Source of the DNA: Larus michahellis
Lineage: Eukaryota > Chordata > Aves > Charadriiformes > Laridae
DNA: 64,000 bases
Assembly: GCF_964199755.1 (NCBI RefSeq)
Contig: NC_133917.1
Coordinates: forward strand, 503,501 to 567,500
Direction: 5' to 3'
In this document: one piece after another, positions 1 through 11,424 of the stretch
Layout of the letters: every line of letters starts with the position of its first letter
Numbering within the stretch: position 1 is the stretch's first letter
Program-made: the position numbers and the translations under genes
Notes under the pieces: model-generated
What the model was told of the DNA's origin: nothing
What the model saw: only the letters and a program-made list of their open reading frames with translations
Databases searched by the model: none

Positions 1-3000
1 AAGTGGGAAAGGGTGGTGTCGAGGCTGAAGGCAGCAGGAAAGCCTGCAGCCCCCAGGTCTGTGGGGCTACGCAATCGGTTCCCAAAGAGCTTTAGAACAA
101 GGCATATTTTTCCCAACTGCCTCTTTGGGCGTGGGACCCATCTCCAGCCATATGGCCATTTTTGTGCCTGGCGCGGCGCCAAGTGGGAAAGGGTGGTTTT
201 GAGGCTGAAGGCAGCAGGAAAGCCTGCAGCCCCCAGGTCTGTGGGGCTACGCAAGAGGTTCCCAAAGAGCTTCAGAACAAGGCATAATTTTCCCTGCTGG
301 CTCTTTGGGCGTGGGACCCATTTCCAGCCGTATGGCCATTTTTGTGCCTGGCGGGGCGCCAAGTGGGAAAGGGTGGTTTTGAGGCTGAAGGCAGCAGGAA
401 AGCCTGCAGCCCCCAGGTCTGTGGGGCTACGCAAGCGGTTCCCAAAGAGCTTTAGAACAAGGTATAGTTTTCCCTGCTGGCTCTTTGGGCGTGGGACCCA
501 TCTCCAGCCATATGGCCATTTTTGTGCCTGGCACGGCGCCAATTGGGAAAGGGTGGTTTTGAGGCTGAAGGCAGCAGGAAAGCCTGCAGCCCCCTGGTCT
601 TTGGGGTTATGCAAGTAGTTCTCAAAGAGCTTTAGAACAAGGCATAGTTTTCCCTGCTGGCTCCTTTAGCGTGGTACCCATCTCCAGCCATATGGCCATT
701 TTTGTGCCTGGCGCGGCGCCAAGTGGGAAAGGGTGGTGTCGAGGCTGAAGGCAGCAGGAAAGCCTGCAGCCCTCGGCTCTGTGGGGCTATGCAAGCACTT
801 CCCAAAGAGCTTTGGAACAAGGCATAGTTTTCCCTGCTGGCTCCTTGGTGGTGGGACCCATCTCCAGCCATATGGCCATTTTTGTGCCTGGCGCGGCGCC
901 AAGTGGGAAAGGGTGGTTTTGAGGCTGAAGGCAGCAGGAAAGCCTGCAGCCGCCAAGTCTGTGGGGCTACGCAAGCGGTTCCCAAAGAGCTTTAGAACAA
1001 GGAACAAGGCATCATTTTCCCTGCTGGCTCCTTGGGCGGGGGACCCATCTCCAGTCATATGGCCATTTTTCTGCCTGGCGCGGCTCCAAGTGGGAAAGGG
1101 TGGTTTCGAGGCTGAAGGCAGCAGGAAAGCTCGCAGCCCCCAGGTCTGTGGGGCTACGCAAGCGGTTCCCAAAGAGCTTTAGAACAAGGCCTAGTTTTCC
1201 CTGCTGGCTCTTTGGGCGTGGGACCCATCTCCAGCCATATGGCCATTTTTGTGCCTGGCGCGGCGCCAAGTGGGAAAGGGTGGTTTTGAGGCTGAAGGCA
1301 GCAGGAAAGCCTGCAGCCCCCAGATCTGTCGGGCTATGCAAGCGGTTCCCAAAGAGCTTTAGAACAATGCATAGTTTTCCATGCTGGCTCCTTGGTGGTG
1401 GGACCCATCTCCAGCCTTATGGCCATTTTTGTGCCTGGCGCGGCGCCAAGTGGGAAAGGGTAGTTTTGAGGCTGAAGGCAGCAGGAAAGCCTGCAGCCGC
1501 CAAGTCTGTGGGGCTATGCAAGCGGTTCCCAAAGAGCTTTAGAAAAAGGAACAAGGCATAGTTTTCCCTGCAGGCTCCTTGGGCGTGGGACCCATCTCCA
1601 GCCATATGGCCATTTTTCTGCCTGGCGCGGCTCCAAGTGGGAAAGGGTGGTTTTGAGGCTGAAGGCAGCAGGAAAGCTCGCAGCCCCCAGGTCTGTGGGG
1701 CTACACAAGTGGTTCCAAAGAGCTTTAGAAGAAAGCATAGTTTTCCCTGCTGGCTCCTTGGGCGGGGAACCCATCTACAGCCGTATGGCCATTTCTCTGC
1801 CTGGTGCGGCGCTAAGTGGGAAAGGGTGGTTTTGAGGCTGAAGGCAGCAGGAAAGCCTGCAGCCCCCAGGTCTGTGGGGCTACGCAAGCGGTTCCCAAAG
1901 AGCTTTAGAACAAGGCATAGTTTTCCCTGGTGGCTCCTTGTGCGGGGGACCCATCTCCAGCCGTATGGCCATTTTTGTGCCTGGCGCGGCGCCAAGTGGG
2001 AAAGGGTGGTGTCAAGGCAGAAGGCAGCAGGAAATCCCGCAGCCCCCAGGTCTGTGGGGCTACGCAAGCGGTTCCCAAAGAGCTTTAGAACAAGGCATAG
2101 TTTTCCCTGCTGGCTCTTTGGGCGTGGGACCCATCTCCAGCCATATGGCCATTTTTGTGCCTGGCGCGGCGCCAAGTGGGAAAGGGTGGTTTTGAGGCTG
2201 AAGGCAGCAGGAAAGCCTGCAGCCCCCAGGTCTGTGGGGCTATGCAAGCACTTCCCAAAGAGCTTTAGAACAAGGCATAGTTTTCCCTGCTGGCTCTTCG
2301 GCCGTGGGACCCATCTCCAGCCATAAGGGCATTTTTGTGCCTGGCACGGCGCCAGTTGGGAAAGGGTGGTTTTGAGGCTGAAAGCAGCAGGAAAGCCTGT
2401 AGCCCCCGGGTCTTTGGGGTTATGCAAGTAGTTCCCAAAGAGCTTTAGAACAAGGTATAGTTTTCCCTGCTGGCTCTTTGGGCGGGGGACCCATCTCCAG
2501 CCATATCGCCATTTTTGTGCCTGGCGCAGCGCCAAGTGGGAAAGGGTGGTGTCGAGGCTGAAGGCAGCAGGAAAGCCTGCAGCCCCCGGGTCTGTGGGGC
2601 TATGCAAGCACTTCCCAAAGAGCTTTAGAACAAGGCATAGTTTTCCCTGCTGGCTCTTTGGGCGTGGGACCCATCTCCAGCCATATGGCCATATTTGTGC
2701 CTGGCGCGGCGCCAATTGGGAAAGGGTTGTTTTGAGGCTGAAGGCAGCGGGAAAGCCTGCAGCCCCCAGGTGTGTGGGGCTACACAAGCGGTTCCCAAAG
2801 AGCTTTAGAACAAGGCATAGTTTTCCCTGCTGGCTCTTTGGGCGTGGGACCCCTGTCCAGCCGTATGGCCATTTTTGTGCCTGGCGCGGCGCCAAGTGGG
2901 AAAGGGTGGTTTTGAGGCTGAAGGCAGCAGGAAAGCCTGCAGCCCCCGGGTCTTTGGGGTTATGCAAGTAGTTCTCGAAGAGCTTTAGAACAAGGCATAG

Positions 3001-6000
3001 TTTTCCCTGCTGGCTCCTTTAGCGTGGTACCCATCTCCAGCCATATGGCCATTTTTGTGCCTGGCGCGGCGCCAAGTGGGAAAGGGTGGTGTCGAGGCTG
3101 GAGGCAGCAGGAAAGCCTGCAGCCCCCAGGTATGTGGGGCTATGCAAGCAGTTCCCAAAGAGCTTTAGAACAAGGCATAGTTTTCCCTGCTGGCTCTTTG
3201 GGCGGGGGACCCATCTCCAGCCATATGGGCATTTTGGTGCCTGGCGCGGCGCCAAGTGGGAAAGGGTGGTGTCGAGGCTGAAGGCAGCAGGAAAGCCTGC
3301 AGCCCCCGGGTCTGTGGGGCTATGCAAGCACTTCCCAAAGAGCTTTAGAACAAGGCATAGTTTTCCCTGCTGGCTCTTTGGGCGTGGGACCCATCTCCAG
3401 CCGTATGGGCATTTTTGTGCCTGGCGCGGCGCCAAGTGGGAAAGGGTGGTTTTGAGGCTGAAGGCAGCGGGAAAGCCTGCAGCCCCCAGGTCTGTGGGGC
3501 TACGCAAGCGGTTCCCAAAGCGCTTTAGAACAAGGCATAGTTTTCCCTGCTGGCTCTTTGGCCATGGGACCCCTGTCCAGCCGTATGGCCATTTTTGTGC
3601 CTGGCGCGGCGCCAAGTGGGAAAGGGTGGTTTTGAGGCTGAAGGCAGCAGGAAATCCTGCAGCCCCCAGGTCTGTGGGGCTACGCAAGCGGTTCCCAAAG
3701 AGCTTTAGAACAAGGCATAGTTTTCCCTGCTGGCTCTTTGGTGGTGGGACCCATCTCCAGCCATATGGCCATTTTTGTGCCTGGCGCGGCGCCAAGTGGG
3801 AAAGGGTGGTTTTGAGGCTGAAGGCAGCAGGAAAGCCTGCAGCCGCCAAGTCTGTGGGGCTATGCAAGCACTTCCCAAAGACCTTTAGAACAAGGAACAA
3901 GGCATAGTTTTCCCTGCTGGCTCCTTGGGCGGGGGACCCATCTCCAGCCATATGGCCATTTTTCTGCCTGGCGCTGCACCAAGTGGGAAAGGGTGGTTTC
4001 GAGGCTGAAGGCAGCAGGAAAGCTCGCAGCCCCCAGGTCTGTGGGGCTACACAAGTGGTTCCAAAGAGCTTTAGAAGAAAGCATAGTTTTCCCTGCTGGC
4101 TCCTTGGGCGTGGAACCCATCTCCAGCCGTATGGCCATTTTTCTGCCTGGCGCGGCGCCAAGTGCGAAAGGGTGGTTTTGAGGCTGAAGGCAGCAGGAAA
4201 GCCTGCAGCCCCCAGGTCTGTGGGGCTACGCAAGCGTTTCCCAAAGAGCTTTAGAACAAGGCATAGTTTTCCCTGCTGGCTCCTTGGTGGTGGGACCCAT
4301 CTCCAGCCATATGGCCATTTTGTTGCCTGGCGCGGCGCCAAGTGGGAAAGGGTGGTTTTGAGGCTGAAGGCAGCAGGAAAGCCTGCAGCCGCCAAGTCTG
4401 TGGGGCTATGCAAGCGGTTCCCAAAGACCTTTAGAACAAGGAACAAGGCATAGTTTTCCCTGCTGGCTCCTTGGGCGGGGGACCCATCTCCAGCCGTATG
4501 GCCATCTTTGTGCCTTGCGCGGCGCCAAGTGGGAAAGGGTGGTGTCAAGGCAGAAGGCAGCAGGAAATCCCGCAGCCCCCAGGTCTGTGGGGCTACGCAA
4601 GCGGTTCCCAAAGAGCTTTAGAACAAGGCATAGTTTTCCCTGCTGGCTCTTTGGGCGTGGGACCCATCTCCAGCCATATGGCCATTTTTGTGCCTGGCGC
4701 GGCGCCAAGTGGGAAAGGGTGGTTTTGAGGCTGAAGGCAGCAGGAAAGCCTGCAGCCCCCAGGTCTGTGGGGCTACGCAAGCGGTTCCCAAAGAGCTTTA
4801 GAACAAGGCATAATTTTCCCTGAAGGCTCTTTGGGCGTGGGACCCATCTCCAGCCATAGGGCATATTTGTGCCTGGCGCGGCGCCAAGTGCGAAAGGGTG
4901 GTTTTGAGTGTGAAGGCAGCAGGAAAGCCTGCAGCCCCCAGGTCTGTGGGGCTACGCAAGCGGTTCCCAAAGAGCTTTAGAACAAGGCATAATTTTTCCC
5001 TGCTGGCTCCTTGGGCGGGGCACCCGTCTCCAGCCTTATGGCCATTTTTGTGCCTGGCGCGGCACCTAATGGGAAGGGTGGTTATGAGGCTGAAGGCAGC
5101 AGGAAAGCCTGCAGCCCCCAGGTCTGTGGGGCTACGCAAGCGGTTCCCAAAGAGCTTTAGAACAAGGCATAGTTTTCCCTGCTGGCTCTTCGGGCGTGGG
5201 ACCAATCTCCAGCCATATGGCCATTTTTGTGCCTGGCGCGGCGCCAAGTGGGAAAGGGTGGTTTTGAGGCTGAAGGCAGCAGGAAAGCCTGCAGCCCCCA
5301 GGTCTGTGGGGCTACGCAAGCGGTTCCCAAAGAGCTTTAGAACAAGGCATAGTTTTCCCTGCTAGCTCCTTGGGCGTGAAACCCCTCTCCAGCCATATGG
5401 CCATTTTTGTGCCTGGTGAGGTGCCAAGTGGGAAAGGGTGGTTTTGAGGCTGAAGGCAGCAGGAAAGCCTGCAGCCCCCAGGTCTGTGGGGCTACGCAAG
5501 CAGTTCCCAAAGAGCTTTAGAACAAGGCATAGTTTTCCCTGCTGGCTCCTTGGGCATGGGACCCATCTCCAGCCGTATGGCCATTTTTGTGCCTGGCGCG
5601 GCGCCAAGTGGGAAAGGGTGGTTTTGAGGGTGAAGGCAGCAGGAAAGCCTGCAGCTCCCAGGTCTCTGGGGCTACGCAAGAGGTTCCCAAAGAGCTTTAG
5701 AACAAGGCATAGTTTTCCCTGCTGGCTCTTTGGCCGTGGGACCCATTTCCAGCCGTATGGCCATTTTTGTGCCTGGCGCGGCGCCAAGTGGGAAAGGGTG
5801 GTTTTGAAGCTGAAGGCAGCAGGAAAGCCTGCAGCCCCCAGGTCTGTGGGGCTATGCAAGCGGTTCCCAAAGAGCTTTAGAACAAGGCATAGTTTTCCCT
5901 GCTGGCTCTTTGGGCGGGGGACCAATCTCCAGCCATATGGCCATTTTGGTGCCTGGCGCGGCGCCAAGTGGGAAAGGGTGGTGTCGAGGCTGAAGGCAGC

Positions 6001-7186
6001 AGAAAAGCCTGCAGCCCCCGGGTCTGTGGGGCTATGCAAGCACTTCCCAAAGAGCTTTAGAACAAGGCATAGTTTTCCCTGCTGGCTCTTTGGGCGTGGG
6101 ACCCATCTCCAGCCGTATGGGCATTTTTGTGCCTGGCGCGGCGCCAAGTGGGAAAGGGTGGTTTTGAGGCTGAAGGCAGCGGGAAAGCCTGCAGCCCCCA
6201 TGTGTGTGGGGCTACACAAGCAGTTCCCAAAGAGCTTTAGAACAAGGCATAGTTTTCCCTGCTGGCTCTTTGGCCATGGGACCCCTGTCCAGCCGTATGG
6301 CCATTTTTGTGCCTGGCGCGGCGCCAAGTGGGAAAGGGTGGTTTTGAGGCTGAAGGCAGCAGGAAAGCCTGCAGCCGCCAAGTCTGTGGGGCTATGCAAG
6401 CGGTTCCCAAAGAGCTTTAGAACAAGGAACAAGGCATAGTTTTCCCTGCTGGCTCCTTGGGCGGGGGACCCATCTCCAGCCATATGGCCATTTTTCTGCC
6501 TGGCGCGGCTCCAAGTGGGAAAGGGTGGTTTCGAGGCTGAAGGCAGCAGGAAAGCTCGCAGCCCCCAGGTCTGTGGGGCTACACAAGTGGTTCCAAAGAG
6601 CTTTAGAAGAAAGCATAGTTTTCCCTGCTGGCTCCTTGGGCGGGGAACCCATCTACAGCCGTATGGCCATTTTTGTGCCTGGCGCGGCGCCAAGTGGGAA
6701 AGGGTGGTTTTGAGGCTGAAGGCAGCAGGAAAGCCTGCAGCCCCCAGGTCTGTGGGGCTACGCAAGCGGTTCCCAAAGAGCTTTAGAACAAGGCATAATT
6801 TTCCCTGAAGGCTCTTTGGGCGTGGGACGCATCTCCAGCCATAGGGCATATTTGTGCCTGGCGAGGCGCCAAGTGGGAAAGGGTGGTTTTGAGTGTGAAG
6901 GCAGCAGGAAAGCCTGCAGCCCCCAGGTCTGTGGGGCTACGCAAGCGGTTCCCAAAGAGCTTTAGAACAAGGCATAATTTTTCCCTGCTGGCTCCTTGGG
7001 CGTGGGACCCGTCTCCAGCCTTATGGCCATTTTTGTGCCTGGCGCGGCACCTAATGGGAAGGGTGGTTTTGAGGCTGAAGGCAGCAGGAAAGCCTGCAGC
7101 CCCCAGGTCTGTGGGGCTATGCAAGAGGTTCCCAAAGAGCTTTAGAACAAGGCATAGTTTTCCCTGCAGGCTCTTTGGGCGTGGGA
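1..7186 (+). repeat. 180-bp tandem satellite array (subfamily 1)
   Basis: About 40 head-to-tail copies of a ~180-bp unit. The phrase aagtgggaaagggtggt recurs at 1, 181, 361, 541, 721 and 901, and then onward with small shifts. Some units are 187 bp because a 7-bp stretch (gaacaag) is duplicated, near 996, 1544, 3889, 4434 and 6420. One variant block (gccgcc start, 7-bp duplication, ctcgcag, ggttccaaag) recurs about every 2.3-2.5 kb, near 1500, 3840 and 6370. The array runs off the left edge. The unit is clearly homologous to the 195-bp unit that follows at 7187. Long open frames on both strands result from a period divisible by three and are not genes. Confidence 0.97.
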
Positions 7187-10100
7187 GCTGTCGCTAGAGC
7201 CGCGGCCCTACCGGAAAATGCTTCGCAGGCTGGCGCGACGGCGCTACGTGGGCGCCGGTGGCGCCGAGGCTGACGGCCTCCAGAAAGCCCGCAGCCCCAC
7301 GAGCTGTGGGGCCACGCGAGCGGCTGCCAAAGAGCTTTCCAACGAGGCACGGCTTTCCCTCCTGGCTCTTCGGGCGTGGGAGCTGTCGCCAGAGCCGCGG
7401 CCCTACCAGAAAATGCTTCGCAGGCTGGTGCGGCGGTGCCATATTTGCACCGGTGGCGCCAAGGGTGACGGCCGCCGCAAAGCCCGCAGCCCCACGGGCT
7501 GTAGGGCCACGCGAGCGGCTGCCAAAGAGCTTTCCAACGAGGCACGGCTTTCCTTCCTGGCTCTTCGGGCGTGGGAGCTGTCGCCAGAGCCGCGGCCCTA
7601 CCGCAAAATGCTTCGGGGGCTGGCGCGGCGGCGCTACGTGGGCGCCGGTGGCGCTGAGGCTGATGGCCGCCGCAAAGCCCGCAGCCCCACGGGCTGTGGG
7701 GCCACGCAAGCGGCTGCCAAAGAGCTTTCCAACGAGGCACGGCTTTCCCTCCTGGCTCTTCGGGCGTGAGAGCTGTCGCCAGAGCAGCGGTCCTACCGGA
7801 AAATGCTTCACAGGCTGGCGCGGCGGAGCAACGTGGGCGCCAGTGGCGCCGAGGCAGACGGCCGCCGCAAAGCCCGCAGCCCCACGTGCCCGTGGGGCCA
7901 CGCGAGCGGCTGCCAAAGAGCTTTCCAACGAGGCACGGCTTTCCCTCCTGGCTCTTCGGACGTGGGAGCTGTCCACAGAGCCGCGGCCCTACCGGAAAAT
8001 GCTTGGCAGGCTGGCGCGGCGGCGCCACGTGGGCGCCGGTGGCGCCGAGGCTGACGGCCGCCACAAAGCCCGCAGCCCCACAGGCTGTGGGGCCACGCGA
8101 GCGGCTGCCAAAGAGCTTTCCAACAAGGCACGGCTTTCCCTCCTGGCTCTTCGGGCGTGGGAGCTGTCGCCAGAGCCGCGGCCCTACCGCAAAATGCTTC
8201 GCAGGCTGGCGCGGCGGGGCCACCTGGGCGCCAGTGGCGTCGAGGCTGACGGCCGCCGCAAAGCCCGCAGCCCCACGGGCTGTGGGGCCACGCGAGCGGC
8301 TGCCAAAGAGCTTTCCAACGAGGCACGGCTTTCCCTCCTGGTTCTTCAGGCGTGGGAGCTGTCGCCAGAGCCGCGGCCCTACCGGAAAATGCTTTGCAGG
8401 CTGGCGCGGCGGCGCCACCTGGGCGCCGGTGGTGCCGAGGGTGACGGCCGCCGCAAAGCCCGTGGCCCCACGGGCTGTGGGGCCACGCCAGCGGCTGCCA
8501 AAGAGCTTTCCAACGAGGCACGGCTTTCCCTCCTGGCTCTTCGGGCGTGGGAGCTGTCCACAGAGCCGAGGCCCTACCGGAAAATGTTTCGCAGGCTGGC
8601 GCGGCAGCACCACGTGGGCGGCAGTAGCGCTGAGGCTGACGGCCGCCGCAAATCCCGCAGCCCCACGGGCTGTGGGGCCACGCGAGCGGCTGCCAAAGAG
8701 CTTTCCAACGAGGCACGGCTTTCCCTCCTGGCTCTTCGGGCGTGGGAGCTGTCGCCAGAGACGCGGCCCTACCGGAAAATGCTTCGCAGGCTGGCGCTGC
8801 GGCGCCACCTTTGTGCCGGTGGCGCCGAGGCTGACGGCCGCCGCAAAACCCGCAGCCCCACGGGCTGTGGGGCCACGCCAGCGGCTGCCAAAGAGCTTTC
8901 CAACGAGGCACGGCTTTCCCTCCTGGCTCTTCGGGCGTGGGAGCTGTCGCCAGAGCCTCGGCCCTACCGGAAAATGCTTCGCAGGCTGGCGCGGCGGCGC
9001 CACGTGGGCGCCGGTGGCGCCAAGGGTGATGGCCGCCGCAAAGCCCGCAGCCCCACGGGCTGTGGGGCCACGCGAGCGGCTGACAAAGAGCTTTCCAACG
9101 AGGCACGGCTTTCCCTCCTGGCTCTTCGGGCGTGGGAGCTGTCGCCAGAGCCTCGGCCCTACCGGAAAATGCTTCGCAGGCTGGCGCGGCGGCGCCACGT
9201 GGGCTCTGGTGGCGCCGAGGCTGACGGCCGCCACAAAGCCCGCAGCCCCACGGGCTGTGGGGCCACGCGAGCGGCTGCCAAAGAGCATTCCAACGAGGCA
9301 CGGCTTTCCCTCATGGCTCTTTGGGCGTGGGAGTTGTCGCCAGAGCCGCGGCCCTACCGGAAAATGCTTCGCAGGCTGGCGCGGCGGAGCCACGTGGGCG
9401 CCGGTGGCGCCGAGGCTGACGGCCGCCGCAAAGCCCGCAGCCCCACGGGCTGTGGGGCCACGCGAGTGGCTGCCAAAGAGCTTTCCAACGAGGCACGGCT
9501 TTCCCTCCTGGCTCTTCGGGCGTGGGAGCTGTCGCCAGAGCCGCGGCCCTACCGGAAAATGCTTCGCAGGCTGGCGCAGCGGCGCCACGTGGGCGCCGGT
9601 GGCGCCGAGGCTGACGGGCGCCGCAAAGCCAGCAGCCCCACGGGCTGTGGGGCTACGCGAGCGGCTGCCAAAGAGCTTTCCAACGAGGCACGGCTTTCCC
9701 TCCTGGCTGTTCGGGCTTGGGAGCTGTCGCCACAGCCGCGGCCCTACCCGAAAATGCTTTGCAGGCTGGCGCGGCGGTGCCACCTGGGCGCCGGTGGCGC
9801 CGAGGCTGACGGCCTCCACAAAGCCCGCAGCCCCACGGGCTGTGGGGCCACGCGAGCGGCTGCCAAAGAGCTTTCCAACGAGGCACGGCTTTCCCCCATG
9901 GCTCTTTGGGCGTGGGAGTTGTCGCCAGAGCCGCAGCCCTACCGCAAAATGCTTCGCAGGCTGGCGTGGCGGCACCACCTGGGCGCCGGTGGCGCCGAGG
10001 CTGACGGCCGCCGCAAAGCCCGCAGCCCCACGGGCTGTGGGGCCACGCGAGCGGCTGCCAAAGAGCTTTCCAACGAGGCACGGCTTTCCCTCCTGGCTCT

Positions 10101-10329
10101 TCGGGCGTGGGAGCTGTCGCCAGAGCCGCGGCCCTACCGGATAATGCTTAACAGGCTTGAGCGGCGGCGCCACGTGGGCGCCGGTGGCGCCGAGTTTGAC
10201 GGCCGCCGCAAAGCCCGCAGCCCCACGGGCTGTGGGGCCACGCAAGCGGCTGCCAAAGAGCTTTCCAACGAGGCACGGCTTTCCCTCCTGGCTCTTCGGG
10301 CGTGGGAGCTGTCGCCAGAGCCGCGGCCC
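7187..10329 (+). repeat. 195-bp tandem satellite array (subfamily 2), left part
   Basis: About 16 head-to-tail copies of a 195-bp unit; the agctgtcgcc phrase falls at 7381, 7576 and 7771. It is far more CpG-rich than the 180-bp array. Most units contain ggcgccggtggcgcc-like palindromes, and many carry a CACGTG E-box next to ggcgcc. Much of the unit aligns to subfamily 1: gaggctgacggc against gaggctgaaggc, and tgccaaagagcttt against ttcccaaagagcttt. The two families therefore share an ancestor. The switch from one to the other is abrupt, inside one shared segment ending gggcgtggga. Period 195 is divisible by three, which explains open frames of over 1000 codons on both strands. Confidence 0.96.
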
Positions 10330-10801
10330 TGTGGAATAATTACTAAATTGGCCAAGAATACAAAAGTACAGCATTGTTCACACATTAAGGAAAGTCATAA
10401 AATCAAGAGGCTTCTGAGGTAGAATACAGCCGCAGCTAGCACACGAAGCATGCAACATCTGTGATTCCCTGTACAAGGTTGTTTGCGAAACTACACGAGG
10501 GATGGAACGGAACACGCTTGTTCCGTGGCCTTCCCTTGTGACGAATAGCAGATATGGGGACGAGATGGTACTACGGAACTGATAAGCGGCCTACACGCTA
10601 CCCGAGCCAACATTTCGTCTAATTTTGATGAAATGCTGTCCTTTTGTGCGAACTTTGCTCACCACAATGTACCAAAACACACCTCCATCCCGGAGGCTAT
10701 CCGCCCCCGAGGTGTGAACACTCCTCCTTGAATACATTAATCATAATAAAAGTACGTATGACTAAAGTCACTCAAACTCCACTTTGAAGATAAAAAAATA
10801 A

Positions 10802-10810
10802 TATAAAAAT
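10802..10810 (+). promoter_or_regulatory. LTR copy 1 TATA-like box
   Basis: The sequence tataaaaat lies inside the solo LTR, about 320 bp upstream of its polyadenylation signal. The same box occurs at the equivalent place in the second LTR copy. It is the likely U3 promoter element; activity is not shown. Confidence 0.55.
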
Positions 10811-11127
10811 AGCCCAAGAGAGAGGGGATGTCAGGGAAGACACCATCGCGAAGAATTCCACCGCTGATTTCCGGGATCAGTCGACGGGCTGAGCCTCTCT
10901 TCCCCCCCCATAGGGACGCCTTTGGGTAAGACTTCGATTACACCGAGTGCTTTCTCGGGAACTTAGAAATTTCTCTAGAGAATCTCTACCCTACATTTAT
11001 AGCCAGGCTGTATCGTTTATAATTTTGTCGCGCGTTTGTATACTTAGCAATATCTTTATTTGCACGTGCTTTGCAGACAGTGTATTTATCACCGGCAATC
11101 CTAAAGAACCTGTATATCTGTTGTTTA

Positions 11128-11133
11128 AATAAA
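11128..11133 (+). terminator. LTR copy 1 polyadenylation signal
   Basis: AATAAA in the context tttaaataaactgcac, downstream of the TATA-like box and conserved in the second LTR. Position and conservation fit the R-region poly(A) signal. Confidence 0.55.
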
Positions 11134-11424
11134 CTGCACTGTTTAAGTAGCTAGTCGTTTCGCTTTCTCACTGAACGCGACCAAAACTACAGAGAGGCCG
11201 TGCTAGTTCAGGAGTACGACTAGACTGAAGGTGCAGTCCACTATTAGTGTATCCAAATCGTAGTAGTTTAATACATATTAAACGCGATTGGACTGATAGT
11301 GCTGAATTGGGCATCACTCAGAATTTAAACCTAGCCGCACTTAGCCTCCCACCTCGGTGAGGAGTGTTAGAACGCAAGGGGGTTTATCTTCTGCCAAAAC
11401 CGCTTGGCCCCGTTTCACGCAACA

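Larger units (their letters stand above)
10330..11424 (+). mobile_element. Solo LTR of an endogenous retrovirus, copy 1
   Basis: A 1095-bp unique segment starting TGTGGAATAA and ending CGCAACA (TG...CA termini) interrupts the 195-bp array. It is flanked by a perfect 5-bp direct repeat, ggccc, at 10325-10329 and 11425-11429. Removing the insert plus one ggccc restores the normal repeat phrase ccgcggccctaccgg. A TATA-like box and a polyadenylation signal lie in the order expected of U3-R-U5 on the plus strand. No internal viral coding sequence is present, so it is a solo LTR left by LTR-LTR recombination. A 5-bp duplication fits several ERV classes, so I do not name the family. A second member of the family is at 26700-27862. 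Confidence 0.9.

Noticed and set aside
1..7186. CRISPR-like regular repeats
   Set aside because: Units are contiguous without unique spacers, 180 bp long, and the context is vertebrate.
7117..10422. Overlapping open frames of about 1054 and 1085 codons on opposite strands
   Set aside because: They span the 195-bp tandem array and exist because the period is divisible by three and GC-rich; no gene-like composition, and they continue into the LTR.
10947..11132. A 61-codon frame inside the solo LTR
   Set aside because: It lies in the R/U5-like part of a non-coding LTR, ends at the poly(A) signal, and is not preserved in the second LTR copy.
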